Part shown: positions 1 through 6,105 of the stretch, piece by piece
How the letters are laid out: every line of letters begins with the position of its first letter
How positions within the stretch are numbered: position 1 is the stretch's first letter
Source: Actinomycetota bacterium
GTDB taxonomy: Bacteria; Actinomycetota; Actinomycetes; Streptosporangiales; Streptosporangiaceae
Assembly: GCA_003161205.1 (NCBI GenBank)
Contig: PMOU01000166.1
Span: 1-7,065, forward strand
Length of the DNA stretch: 7,065 nucleotides
Direction of reading: 5' to 3'
Notes under the pieces: model-generated
The model's database searches: none
What the model was told of the DNA's origin: nothing
Seen by the model: the letters and a program-made list of their open reading frames with translations, nothing else
Translations under genes and position numbers: made by a program

Positions 1-109
1 GTACTACCGCTTATTTATTCGATCAAATTGGCATACTAGCCACTCTTTTGTTTATTATGCCGCATTCATCTACTGGCCAGCTGTTACCGGAACGCGCGCC
101 GCCTGGCGT
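1..109. other. AT-rich non-coding stretch at left edge
   Basis: No credible gene is seen here. The first 60 bases contain 39 A/T, in sharp contrast to the GC-rich remainder of the window. A small inverted repeat, TGGC (29-32) and GCCA (39-42) with a six-base loop, is followed on the plus strand by a T-rich run (46-56). This could be a weak intrinsic terminator for a gene entering from the left, but a 4-bp stem is too short to call. A second weak pairing, GCCAG (76-80) with CTGGC (103-107), lies just past the stop of the leftward DUF72 gene. The stretch may be the terminator or promoter zone of a neighbour outside the window. Confidence 0.4.
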
Positions 110-988
110 TCAGGCCTTGACCAGGCCAGCAAGCTGCTGGGCGTTGACGTGGGCGTCGTCGCTGTAGCAGTTGTTGAACACGACGTCGGTCACATCGGCG
201 TCGGCCGCCAGGCGTTCGACCCGCTGCGACCAGTCCCTCAGCTCGCCGGGGCCGTAACGGTAGCGGAACCGCTCGTGGATGTCCTTGCTGTCCCACTTAT
301 CGGAGTGGCCGTGCAGGCGGATCACGGCCAGGTCGCTGGTGGCCGCCAGCACCGGCGGGATCGAGCTGGGATAGCCCTGCGGCATGTCCACGCACACGTA
401 CGGCAGCTGATGGCTGGCCAGGAAGCGCAGCGTCTCCTCCTGGTTATCCTGCGTCATCCAGGTGTGGTTGCGGAACTCCACGCACACCCGTCTGGGCGCG
501 GCCCGCTGCGCGCACGCCAGGATGTAGTCCTTGTTGGCACGGGAGATCGGGAACCAGGGCGGGAACTGCAGCAAGATCGCGCCGAGCTTCCCCGCGGTGC
601 GCAGCGGCTCCAGGGCGGCCAGGAACCGGTCCCAGGCCTGATCGGCGACCGGCGGGTCGACGTCTTTGAGGTACACCCGGTCTTTGCCGGCCTTGCCTGC
701 CGCCTCGCGCAGGTCGACGGGCAGCGCCTTGACCGGGGTCGGGTGCTGGGTGAACAGGCTGAACGCCTTGATGTTGAACGTGAACCCGTCCGGCGTCCGT
801 TCGGCCCACGCCCTGGCGGTCTGCTCGGCGGGCAGCGCGTAGTAGGTGGCGTCGACCTCTACCAGCGGGAACTGGCGGGCGTAGAACCGCAGCCGTTGCT
901 CGGGCGTGCGGGCCTCGGGCGGGTACCAGCCGGAGGCGATCAGCGTCGGGTCAGTCCAGCCCGCCGTGCCTACCTTGATCTCTCCCAT
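110..988 (-). CDS. DUF72 domain protein (YecE family)
   Basis: This 292-residue protein matches the DUF72/YecE family, which has a TIM-barrel-like fold and no firmly established biochemical role. The family hallmarks are visible in order: an N-terminal KVGTAGW strand followed by GWYP (residues 5-23), then EVDATYYALP (44-53), AILLQFPPWF (137-146), CVEFRNHTW (169-177), CVDMPQG (199-205), VIRLHGHSDKW (222-232) and a C-terminal FNNCYSDDAHVNAQQL (271-286). The last takes the place of the usual FNN-x-Y-x(5)-NA-x-x-L tail. Length is normal for the family and the gene looks intact. The ATG at 986-988 has no good Shine-Dalgarno sequence, but a TAGGCT box six bases upstream suggests a leaderless transcript. 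It is divergent from the hydrolase/acyltransferase operon and nothing else ties it to lipid metabolism. Family assignment is secure; function is unknown. Confidence 0.92.
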   Translation of the reverse strand: MGEIKVGTAGWTDPTLIASGWYPPEARTPEQRLRFYARQFPLVEVDATYYALPAEQTARAWAERTPDGFTFNIKAFSLFTQHPTPVKALPVDLREAAGKAGKDRVYLKDVDPPVADQAWDRFLAALEPLRTAGKLGAILLQFPPWFPISRANKDYILACAQRAAPRRVCVEFRNHTWMTQDNQEETLRFLASHQLPYVCVDMPQGYPSSIPPVLAATSDLAVIRLHGHSDKWDSKDIHERFRYRYGPGELRDWSQRVERLAADADVTDVVFNNCYSDDAHVNAQQLAGLVKA

Positions 989-994
989 CGCAAC

Positions 995-1000
995 AGCCTA
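995..1000 (-). promoter_or_regulatory. Candidate -10 box, leaderless promoter of DUF72 gene
   Basis: Read on the minus strand, TAGGCT fits the actinobacterial TANNNT -10 pattern and lies exactly six bases before the DUF72 ATG. That is the spacing expected when transcription starts at the first base of the start codon. The absence of a clear ribosome binding site supports a leaderless mRNA. No convincing -35 hexamer is seen upstream. This is an inference from pattern and spacing. Confidence 0.4.
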
Positions 1001-1068
1001 AGAGAGGGCATCCCGCGGCCCGGCCCCGCCGACCTAGCATGCCGTCCGCACCGCTTCCACCGAGTCGA

Positions 1069-1097
1069 GGTGAGACATATATTGAGTGTGTATCACC
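1069..1097. promoter_or_regulatory. 29-bp imperfect palindrome, candidate operator
   Basis: The arms 1069-1079 (GGTGAGACATA) and 1087-1097 (TGTGTATCACC) are inverted repeats matching at 9 of 11 positions around a centre at 1083. The outer five base pairs (GGTGA/TCACC) are perfect. The palindrome covers the TATATT box at 1078-1083 in the only AT-rich part of the 162-bp divergent intergenic region. Its size, dyad symmetry and place over a presumed promoter are typical of TetR-family operators, and a TetR-type gene closes the downstream operon. Binding by that protein is inferred, not shown. Confidence 0.5.
1078..1083 (+). promoter_or_regulatory. Candidate -10 box of the hydrolase/acyltransferase operon
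   Basis: TATATT is close to the TANNNT/TATAAT consensus and lies 67 bases before the first start codon of the rightward operon, giving a leader of roughly 60 bases. The hexamer at a 17-bp spacer (1055-1060, TTCCAC) is a poor match to TTGACA, so the -35 element is weak or absent. The box is embedded in the palindrome, so a bound regulator would block it. Confidence 0.35.
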
Positions 1098-1141
1098 ACC
1101 TTGCCCAGGCCGCAGGGACGAAGCAAGCCAAGCGAGCGGAC

Positions 1142-1145
1142 AGGA
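1142..1145 (+). promoter_or_regulatory. Ribosome binding site fixing hydrolase 1 start
   Basis: AGGA sits five bases before the ATG at 1151. The reading frame stays open far upstream, across the DUF72 gene on the other strand. Alternative in-frame starts at TTG 1082 and GTG 1088 would lie inside the palindrome, so this site and the match of the downstream residues to a compact hydrolase favour 1151. Confidence 0.5.
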
Positions 1146-1150
1146 CAGCG

Positions 1151-1966
1151 ATGTACCTCATCCGGGAAGCGACCACCGACGCCGGGGATGCTGCCGGGCC
1201 GGGGCCGACCGCGGGACCAGCCGCCACCTTGCTGCTCACCGAACCTCTTCGCGGGCTGGCTGACCTGGCCGCGCTCCCTTTGGCCGCCCCCTGGCTGGCG
1301 GCGGCTCCGCGCGGTGACGGTCACGGGGTGCTGGTGTGGCCCGGGCTGCTGGCCTCTGACACCAGTACGGCCGTGCTGCGGCAGTTCCTGCGCTGGCTGG
1401 GCCATGACGTGCGGGGCTGGGATCTCGGGCGTAATCGCGGGCCGACCGCGGCGGTGCTGGCCGGGCTGCCGGAAACCATCACGGCTCACGCCGAGCGGAC
1501 CGGGGGACCGGTGTCGCTCGTGGGCTGGAGCCTGGGTGGCATCTTCGCCAGGGAGATGGCACGAAATCATCGCGACCTGGTCCGGCAGGTCATCACCCTC
1601 GGCAGCCCCTTCGCTCAGACCGACCCGCGGCAAAGCCATGCCGAGACTCCCTACCAGCGCTTCAGGCACCTGCACGCGCCCAGCGCCCGGCTGGCCCGCC
1701 AGCAGATCGCCCAGCCCATCGACGTGCCGTCGACCTCGGTGTACTCCCGCTGGGACGGCATCGTCTCGTGGCGGACCTGCATCGAGCCCGAGACGGCGCT
1801 GCACCAGAACGTCGAGGTGCGCTGCAGCCACCTCGGCTTCGGCGTCGACCCGGCCACCTTGTGGCTGATCGCCGACCGGCTGGCCCGTCCCACCGTCCCG
1901 GACGGGCCGCGCCTGCCGTTCCGCCCGCCGCCGCTGCTGCGCCCGCTCTACCCCGGCCGCCGATGA
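1151..1966 (+). CDS. Alpha/beta hydrolase 1 (putative lipase/esterase)
   Basis: This 271-residue predicted alpha/beta hydrolase has a full Ser-Asp-His triad. The nucleophile elbow is GWSLGG with Ser127, the acid is Asp202 in SRWDGIVSW, and the base is His227 in SHLGFGVDP. Near residues 57-65 the usual His-Gly oxyanion motif is replaced by VLVWPGLLAS, a Pro-Gly form seen in some bacterial lipases and PGAP1-like acyl hydrolases. The substrate is probably an acyl ester, but no feature fixes it. No signal peptide or membrane helix is evident; the N-terminus is acidic and Gly/Ala/Pro-rich, so a cytoplasmic site is likely. The upstream extension of the frame is antisense to the DUF72 gene and is not used. 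It is the first gene of the operon, and its stop overlaps the next start by four bases (ATGA), so the two are translationally coupled. A role in lipid turnover next to the WS/DGAT is inferred. Confidence 0.85.
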   Translation: MYLIREATTDAGDAAGPGPTAGPAATLLLTEPLRGLADLAALPLAAPWLAAAPRGDGHGVLVWPGLLASDTSTAVLRQFLRWLGHDVRGWDLGRNRGPTAAVLAGLPETITAHAERTGGPVSLVGWSLGGIFAREMARNHRDLVRQVITLGSPFAQTDPRQSHAETPYQRFRHLHAPSARLARQQIAQPIDVPSTSVYSRWDGIVSWRTCIEPETALHQNVEVRCSHLGFGVDPATLWLIADRLARPTVPDGPRLPFRPPPLLRPLYPGRR

Positions 1967-2958
1967 CCGGCTCAGGCCCGGGCGGCACCACGGACGCGCC
2001 CTGGGGGTTCGCGGCGCCCTGGGGGGCCCGGGGTTACGTCACCGAGCTGGACGGCCCCGTGCACTGGATCGAGTTCGGCGCCAGCCCGCACGACACCGCA
2101 CCAGCACCGGCCGCCCCAGCACCGGCCGCGGCGCCGACCCCGCCGATCGTCTTCGTGCACGGCCTGGGCGGCTCGCATCTGAACTGGTGCCTGATCGGGC
2201 CGCAGCTGGCGGCCGGCCGTCGCGTCGTCGCGCTGGACCTGCACGGCTTCGGCCTGACCCCGGGCACCCGGAGTACTGCCACCGTGCAGCACAACACCCG
2301 CCTGCTCGACCGGTTCGTCCGGGAGGTCACCGGGACGCCGGTCATTCTGGTCGGGAACTCCATGGGCGGGCTGATTTCACTGCTGCAGACCGCCGCCGCC
2401 CCGGACACCGTGGCCGGGCTGGTCCTGCTCGACCCCGCGCTCCCGCTGCCCCGCCAGGCGCCCGACTGGCAGGTAGCCAGCCAGTTCCTGCTGTACGCCC
2501 TGCCCGGCCTCGGTGAGCTTTACCTCAGGATCGCGCAGTCGCGCCAGACGCCGCAGCTGGCCGTCCAGCGCGTCATCGAGCTGTGCTTCGCCGACCCGGC
2601 CCGGGCCGATCCCACGATGGTCACGGCGGCTATCGCGCTGGCCGTTGAGCGTCAGGCCGATCCGGGCCGCGACGAGTCACTGCTCGCGGCGGCCCGGTCC
2701 CTGCTGCGGGTGGTCGGAAGGTCACGGCGCTACTGGGAGAAGATGGCCGCGGTGCGGGTGCCGGTGCTGCTCATCGGCGGCGACGCCGACCGACTGGTCC
2801 CGGTGGCGGCCGTCCGACAGGCCGGTGCCCGCAATCCCGGGTGGGAGAGCGTGGTCCTGGCCGGGGTCGGGCACACGCCGCAGCTCGAGGTCCCCGGCGA
2901 GGTCATCGGCACGCTGCACGACTGGCTGGACCGGCATTTCGCCCTGACCGCACGCTGA
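1963..2958 (+). CDS. Alpha/beta hydrolase 2 (fold-1 hydrolase)
   Basis: This 331-residue classical alpha/beta hydrolase has the oxyanion motif VFVHGLGG (residues 63-70, His66-Gly67), LDLHGFGLT (91-99), the nucleophile elbow GNSMGG with Ser133, the acid Asp276 in GGDADRLVP, and His304 in VGHTPQLE. A helical cap probably spans about 155-250. A Pro/Ala-rich segment (residues 46-61), partly built from a 15-bp tandem repeat, sits just before the first core strand and is probably flexible. The order of motifs fits esterases, lipases and C-C hydrolases, and the substrate cannot be read from the sequence. It differs from hydrolase 1 in motif form and length, so the two are not a simple recent duplication. 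The start is the ATG overlapping the previous stop (ATGA), with no separate Shine-Dalgarno, which implies coupled translation. The frame opens further upstream (from 1768), but that part only shadows hydrolase 1. Confidence 0.88.
   Translation: MTGSGPGGTTDAPWGFAAPWGARGYVTELDGPVHWIEFGASPHDTAPAPAAPAPAAAPTPPIVFVHGLGGSHLNWCLIGPQLAAGRRVVALDLHGFGLTPGTRSTATVQHNTRLLDRFVREVTGTPVILVGNSMGGLISLLQTAAAPDTVAGLVLLDPALPLPRQAPDWQVASQFLLYALPGLGELYLRIAQSRQTPQLAVQRVIELCFADPARADPTMVTAAIALAVERQADPGRDESLLAAARSLLRVVGRSRRYWEKMAAVRVPVLLIGGDADRLVPVAAVRQAGARNPGWESVVLAGVGHTPQLEVPGEVIGTLHDWLDRHFALTAR
2101..2130 (+). repeat. 15-bp tandem repeat, two copies, in hydrolase 2
   Basis: Copies 2101-2115 and 2116-2130 agree at 14 of 15 bases. 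Each encodes Pro-Ala-Pro-Ala-Ala, building the Pro/Ala linker ahead of the hydrolase core. The unit length keeps the frame, so copy number could vary without breaking the gene. Confidence 0.75.
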
Positions 2959-2976
2959 ATGGCTGACTGCACGGAC

Positions 2977-2981
2977 GGGAG
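2977..2981 (+). promoter_or_regulatory. Ribosome binding site fixing the WS/DGAT start
   Basis: GGGAG lies seven bases before the ATG at 2989. The alternative in-frame ATG at 2959 directly abuts the stop of hydrolase 2 (TGAATG) and has no Shine-Dalgarno. The protein from 2989 begins MQQLTGLDASFL, the usual N-terminus of the family, so 2989 is preferred. Confidence 0.6.
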
Positions 2982-2988
2982 CCACGAG

Positions 2989-4440
2989 ATGCAGCAACTC
3001 ACCGGACTGGATGCCTCCTTCCTCGCCCTTGAGACACCCAGCACCACCGGCCACGTCGGGGGGTTGTGCGTGCTGGATCCCGGCGGCGCGCCGAAGCGGC
3101 TGACCCTGGCCCGGCTCACCGAGGTCCTGGCCGAACGGCTCCCGCTCGTGCCCGTCCTGCGACGCAAGCTGCTGACGGTACCGCTGGGCCTGGACCAGCC
3201 CTACTGGGTCGACGATCCGGACTTCGACATCGAGTACCACGTCCGGGAAGTCGCGCTGCCGCGTCCCGGCTCGGACGCTCAGCTGGCCGGCCAAGTCAGC
3301 CGGCTGCACGCCAGGCCGCTGGACCGCAGCCGCCCGCTGTGGGAGATCTACCTGATCACCGGGCTGGTCGGCCGGCGCGCCGCGGTCTACTCCAAGATCC
3401 ACCACGCCGCGATCGACGGGGCGTCGGGCGCTGAGCTCCTGACCGTTCTGCTCGACCTGGCTCCGGCCGGCCGTGACCTGCCCGCCGCCGAGCCGTTCGC
3501 GGCCGCCAAGCCGCCGGGCCTGACGGCGCTGGCGGCGCTGGCGGCGCTGGCGGCGGCGAAGCTGGCCTGGCGCCCGGTCCAGACGGTGCGCCTCACCAAC
3601 GAGCTGGTCCGGGTCCTGCCGACCCTGGCTCCGGCCGTGAACACGCTGGTCGGCAGCATGCTCGGGCTGAACCGCGGCGACGGCGCGATCATCCCCACCC
3701 GGCCGGGACGCGCCCCGGCGACGCCGTTCAACAAGCCGATCACGCCGCATCGCCGGGTCGCGTTCCGCAGTGTGGACCTGGACACCGTCAAGGTGGTGAA
3801 GAGCGCCTTCGGCGTCTCGGTCAACGACGTGGTGATGGCGATGTGCGCAGGCGCCCTGCGCCGATGGCTCATCGATCATGACGCGCTGCCGCCCCAGCCG
3901 CTGGTCGCGATGATCCCGGTGTCGGTGCGCGACCCGGCCGCGCGGGGGGCGCTGGGCAACAAGGTGTCGGCGATGCTGGCCACCCTGCCCACGACCATCA
4001 CCGATCCCGGCCTCCGGCTGGAGATCGTGCACGCCGCCACGAAGGCCGCGAAGGCCCAGCACGCGGCGATCCCGCAGGGCCTGGTGGATCAGATCAGCGA
4101 CTTCGCCCCGCCGGCCCTGACCGCCCGGGCGGCGCGCGTCGTGTTCGCCACCGGCGTCCTGCACCGGCTGCCGCCGTTCAACATCACGATCTCCAACGTG
4201 CCGGGGCCGAACGTGCCGGTGTACCTCGCCGGAGCCAAGCTCATCGCCCACTACCCGGTGTCGGTGGTCACCGACGGCCAGGGCCTGAACATCACCCTGG
4301 TCGGATACCTCGGCCAGCTGCACTTCGGGCTGGTCAGCTGCCGCGAGCTGGTGCCCGACATCGATGTGCTGGCCGGCTACCTCGTCGAGGAGCTCGGGTT
4401 CCTGGTCAGGGCCGCCGGCGAGCGCGACGCCAGCCGATGA
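2989..4440 (+). CDS. Wax ester synthase/diacylglycerol acyltransferase (WS/DGAT)
   Basis: This 483-residue member of the bacterial WS/DGAT (Tgs/AtfA) family transfers an acyl group from acyl-CoA to diacylglycerol or a fatty alcohol, giving triacylglycerol or wax ester, usually at the inner face of the membrane. Motifs in order: LTGLDASFLALETP at the N-terminus (residues 4-17), PLDRSRPLWE (110-119), the catalytic HHxxxDG as His138-His139-Ala-Ala-Ile-Asp143-Gly144, VNDVVMAMCAGALRRW (278-293), PVSVRDPAARGALGNKVSAML (about 308-328), and SNVPGPNVPVYLAGAKL (402-418). All key residues are present and the length is close to the usual 450-480. An Ala-Leu-rich stretch (residues 178-192) lies in the variable linker between the two halves. 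An alternative start ten codons upstream (2959) would add residues of no recognised kind. It is the third gene of the operon and its stop overlaps the regulator's start by four bases. Whether it favours alcohols or diacylglycerol cannot be told. Confidence 0.95.
   Translation: MQQLTGLDASFLALETPSTTGHVGGLCVLDPGGAPKRLTLARLTEVLAERLPLVPVLRRKLLTVPLGLDQPYWVDDPDFDIEYHVREVALPRPGSDAQLAGQVSRLHARPLDRSRPLWEIYLITGLVGRRAAVYSKIHHAAIDGASGAELLTVLLDLAPAGRDLPAAEPFAAAKPPGLTALAALAALAAAKLAWRPVQTVRLTNELVRVLPTLAPAVNTLVGSMLGLNRGDGAIIPTRPGRAPATPFNKPITPHRRVAFRSVDLDTVKVVKSAFGVSVNDVVMAMCAGALRRWLIDHDALPPQPLVAMIPVSVRDPAARGALGNKVSAMLATLPTTITDPGLRLEIVHAATKAAKAQHAAIPQGLVDQISDFAPPALTARAARVVFATGVLHRLPPFNITISNVPGPNVPVYLAGAKLIAHYPVSVVTDGQGLNITLVGYLGQLHFGLVSCRELVPDIDVLAGYLVEELGFLVRAAGERDASR
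3525..3551 (+). repeat. 9-bp tandem repeat, three copies, in WS/DGAT
   Basis: The unit GGCGCTGGC is repeated exactly three times and encodes an Ala/Leu run in the region linking the N- and C-terminal halves of the acyltransferase. It is in frame and lies in a variable part of the family, so it probably arose by slippage and is tolerated. Confidence 0.7.
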
Positions 4441-5132
4441 GACCAGCACCCGCAGGCCAGGCCTGCGCCGCCAGTGACGCCGACGCCCGCGCGGTCCTGC
4501 CCGAGGGAACGGCGGTGCCGGACGGGGTTCCGCCGGGGATCTTCGCGGCCGCGGTGGATGCCTTCGTCTCGGCGCAGCGGCTGGACATGCGCTCACTGGC
4601 CAGCCGCCTCGGGGTGGCCCGTGCGACGCTGTACCGGCGGGCCGGCAACCGGGAACGGCTGCTGGATGAGGTGCTCTGGTGGCGCGCCCGCCGGCTGCTC
4701 GATGATCACGTGCGGTCCACCACGGGACTAGCCGGGACGGCCCGCCTCGTCGCGGTGATCGGGGGAGTGCTGCACGGCATCGGCACCGACCGTCCGCTGC
4801 GGGCGTTCCTGGAATCCGATCCGGAGACCGCCCTGCGCATCCTGACCGGAACCGGCAGCACCGTGCACGCGGGCACGGCTGGCGCGCTGGAGAACCTCAT
4901 TGACCTCGAACGCGGCCGCGGCTCCTTCGACGCCAGCCTGGACACCCCGACGCTGGCCTACGCGATCGTCCGCATCAGCGAGGGATTCCTCTACGCGGAC
5001 GTGATCGCCGACCGCGCTCCGGACATCGACCGTGCGGTCACGCTGATCGAGGCTCTGCTGCTCGGCTTGGACCTCAGCTCTTTTCCAGGGCGAGGACCAG
5101 CTTCCCGGTGTTCGCCCCGTCAAAGAGCATGA
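4437..5132 (+). CDS. TetR-family transcriptional regulator (QsdR-like)
   Basis: This 231-residue TetR/AcrR-type regulator has an N-terminal helix-turn-helix at residues 50-72 (MRSLASRLGVARATLYRRAG) followed by the helix NRERLLDEVLWW. The remainder is an all-helical ligand domain; the stretch LRAFLESDPETALRILTG (121-138) resembles the C-terminal domain of QsdR-like regulators. The ligand is unknown; an acyl-CoA or acyl-lactone would suit the context but is a guess. The ATG overlaps the WS/DGAT stop (ATGA), so it is co-translated with the enzymes it may control. The first 30 or so residues before the DNA-binding domain look unordered, and GTG at codon 27 is a possible later start. The last 19 residues (213-231) are encoded inside the 3' end of the convergent oxidoreductase gene and look like a non-conserved tail (FPGRGPASRCSPRQRA). 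The palindrome at 1069-1097 is its best candidate operator, suggesting autoregulation. Confidence 0.88.
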   Translation: MRPAPAGQACAASDADARAVLPEGTAVPDGVPPGIFAAAVDAFVSAQRLDMRSLASRLGVARATLYRRAGNRERLLDEVLWWRARRLLDDHVRSTTGLAGTARLVAVIGGVLHGIGTDRPLRAFLESDPETALRILTGTGSTVHAGTAGALENLIDLERGRGSFDASLDTPTLAYAIVRISEGFLYADVIADRAPDIDRAVTLIEALLLGLDLSSFPGRGPASRCSPRQRA

Positions 5133-6084
5133 GCAGCACGTCGTGGAAGTCGCCGACGCTGCCGTGGACCACGTGCTCGCGCGTGACGAGCTGACCCGCC
5201 TGGAGCCAGCCGGCCAGCTCGGCCATCGCGCCGGGGTAGGAGTCCTCGTAGTCGAATACCACCATGCCGGCCATGGTGGCCCGCGCCACCAGCAGCATCA
5301 GGTAGTTCGCCGGGCCCTGCACCCGGGATTCGTTGTACTGCGAGACCGCGCCGCAGATGACGACCCGGGCGCCCCGCGCCAGCCGGGTCAGCACGGCGTC
5401 CAGGATCTCGCCGCCCACGTTGTCGAAGTAGACGTTGACGCCGCCCGGCGCGTGCTCGCGCAGCGCCTTGCGGACGTCCTCGGTCCGGTAGTCGATCGCG
5501 GCGTCGAAGCCGAACTCCTGCGTCACCGTGGCGCATTTCTCCGCCCCGCCCGCGATGCCGATAACCCGGCAGCCCTTGATCTTGGCGATCTGGCCGGCCA
5601 CGCTGCCCACCGCGCCGCCGGCGCCGGAGACGACCACCGTGTCACCCGGGGCGATCCGGCCGACGTCCAGCAGGCCGAAGTAGGCGGTCAGGCCGGACAT
5701 CCCCAGCGTCCCCAGGTACGTGGCCGGCTCCGCCAGCGACGTGTCGATCTTGATGACGCCCCGGCCGTCCGACCGGGCGTATTCCTGCACCCCGAAGCCG
5801 CCGTAGACGTAGTCGCCCACGGCGAAGCCGGGATGCTCAGACGCCGTGACGAGGCCGACCGCCCCGGCCCGCATCACCGCACCGATCTCGACGGGCGGGA
5901 TGTAGGACGCGCCGGCGTTCATCCATCCGCGCATCGCCGGGTCGATGGACAGGTGCGAGATCTCGACCACGAACTGCCCGGGTCCCGGCTCCGGCACGGC
6001 CTCGCTGGTGAAATCCCAGTCGGCAGGCTGGGGCCGCCCCGCTGGGCGGGCAGCCAGTCGCACCTGGCGGTTGATCGGTGACAC
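5074..6084 (-). CDS. NADP-dependent MDR oxidoreductase (zinc-independent, CurA/LTB4DH-like)
   Basis: This 336-residue zinc-independent medium-chain dehydrogenase/reductase is of the leukotriene B4 dehydrogenase/curcumin reductase (CurA) type. These enzymes reduce the C=C bond of alpha,beta-unsaturated ketones or aldehydes with NADPH. Seen: an N-terminal GroES-like half with SIDPAMRGWM (46-55), YLGTLGMSGLTAYFGLLDVG (123-142), the nucleotide-binding loop SGAGGAVGSVAGQIAK (153-168), AGGAEKC (178-184), in which Lys183 is at the position that favours NADPH in this family, and YFDNVGGEILD (219-229). No structural-zinc cysteine cluster is present. Translation begins with GTG at 6082-6084, 21 bases after the phaB stop, in the same operon. 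A role in PHA precursor supply is possible from context, but the family usually handles enones, so this is unproven. Its 3' end overlaps the TetR gene by 59 bp. Confidence 0.9.
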   Translation of the reverse strand: MSPINRQVRLAARPAGRPQPADWDFTSEAVPEPGPGQFVVEISHLSIDPAMRGWMNAGASYIPPVEIGAVMRAGAVGLVTASEHPGFAVGDYVYGGFGVQEYARSDGRGVIKIDTSLAEPATYLGTLGMSGLTAYFGLLDVGRIAPGDTVVVSGAGGAVGSVAGQIAKIKGCRVIGIAGGAEKCATVTQEFGFDAAIDYRTEDVRKALREHAPGGVNVYFDNVGGEILDAVLTRLARGARVVICGAVSQYNESRVQGPANYLMLLVARATMAGMVVFDYEDSYPGAMAELAGWLQAGQLVTREHVVHGSVGDFHDVLLMLFDGANTGKLVLALEKS

Positions 6085-6091
6085 GCGGCAG

Positions 6092-6096
6092 CTCCT
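6092..6096 (-). promoter_or_regulatory. Ribosome binding site for the GTG-started oxidoreductase
   Basis: On the minus strand AGGAG lies seven bases before the GTG at 6082-6084. The site supports the GTG as the true start and shows that this gene has its own initiation signal within the 21-base gap after phaB. Confidence 0.65.
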
Positions 6097-6105
6097 AGGC
6101 CGGAC

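Noticed and set aside
76..107. GCCAG/CTGGC pairing as a terminator for the DUF72 gene
   Set aside because: The stem has only five base pairs with a 22-base loop and no following T-run on the minus strand.
149..1150. Long N-terminal extension of the hydrolase 1 frame
   Set aside because: It is antisense to the well-supported DUF72 gene, is low-complexity Arg/Gly/Val/Leu text and precedes a good ATG with AGGA at 1142-1145.
1034..1831. A 265-codon open frame on the minus strand
   Set aside because: It is antisense to hydrolase 1, has no family motifs and would run through the divergent promoter region.
2722..4596. A 624-codon open frame on the minus strand
   Set aside because: It lies opposite the WS/DGAT and parts of its neighbours, is rich in Arg/Gln/Gly/Asp with no domain, and is a shadow of GC-biased codons.
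5143..6081. A 312-codon open frame on the plus strand
   Set aside because: It is the antisense shadow of the MDR oxidoreductase gene, with His/Val/Asp-rich composition and no recognisable motif.
6077..6088. GGTGACAC sequence resembling one arm of the operator
   Set aside because: There is no matching second arm and it lies across the oxidoreductase start codon, so it is probably chance.
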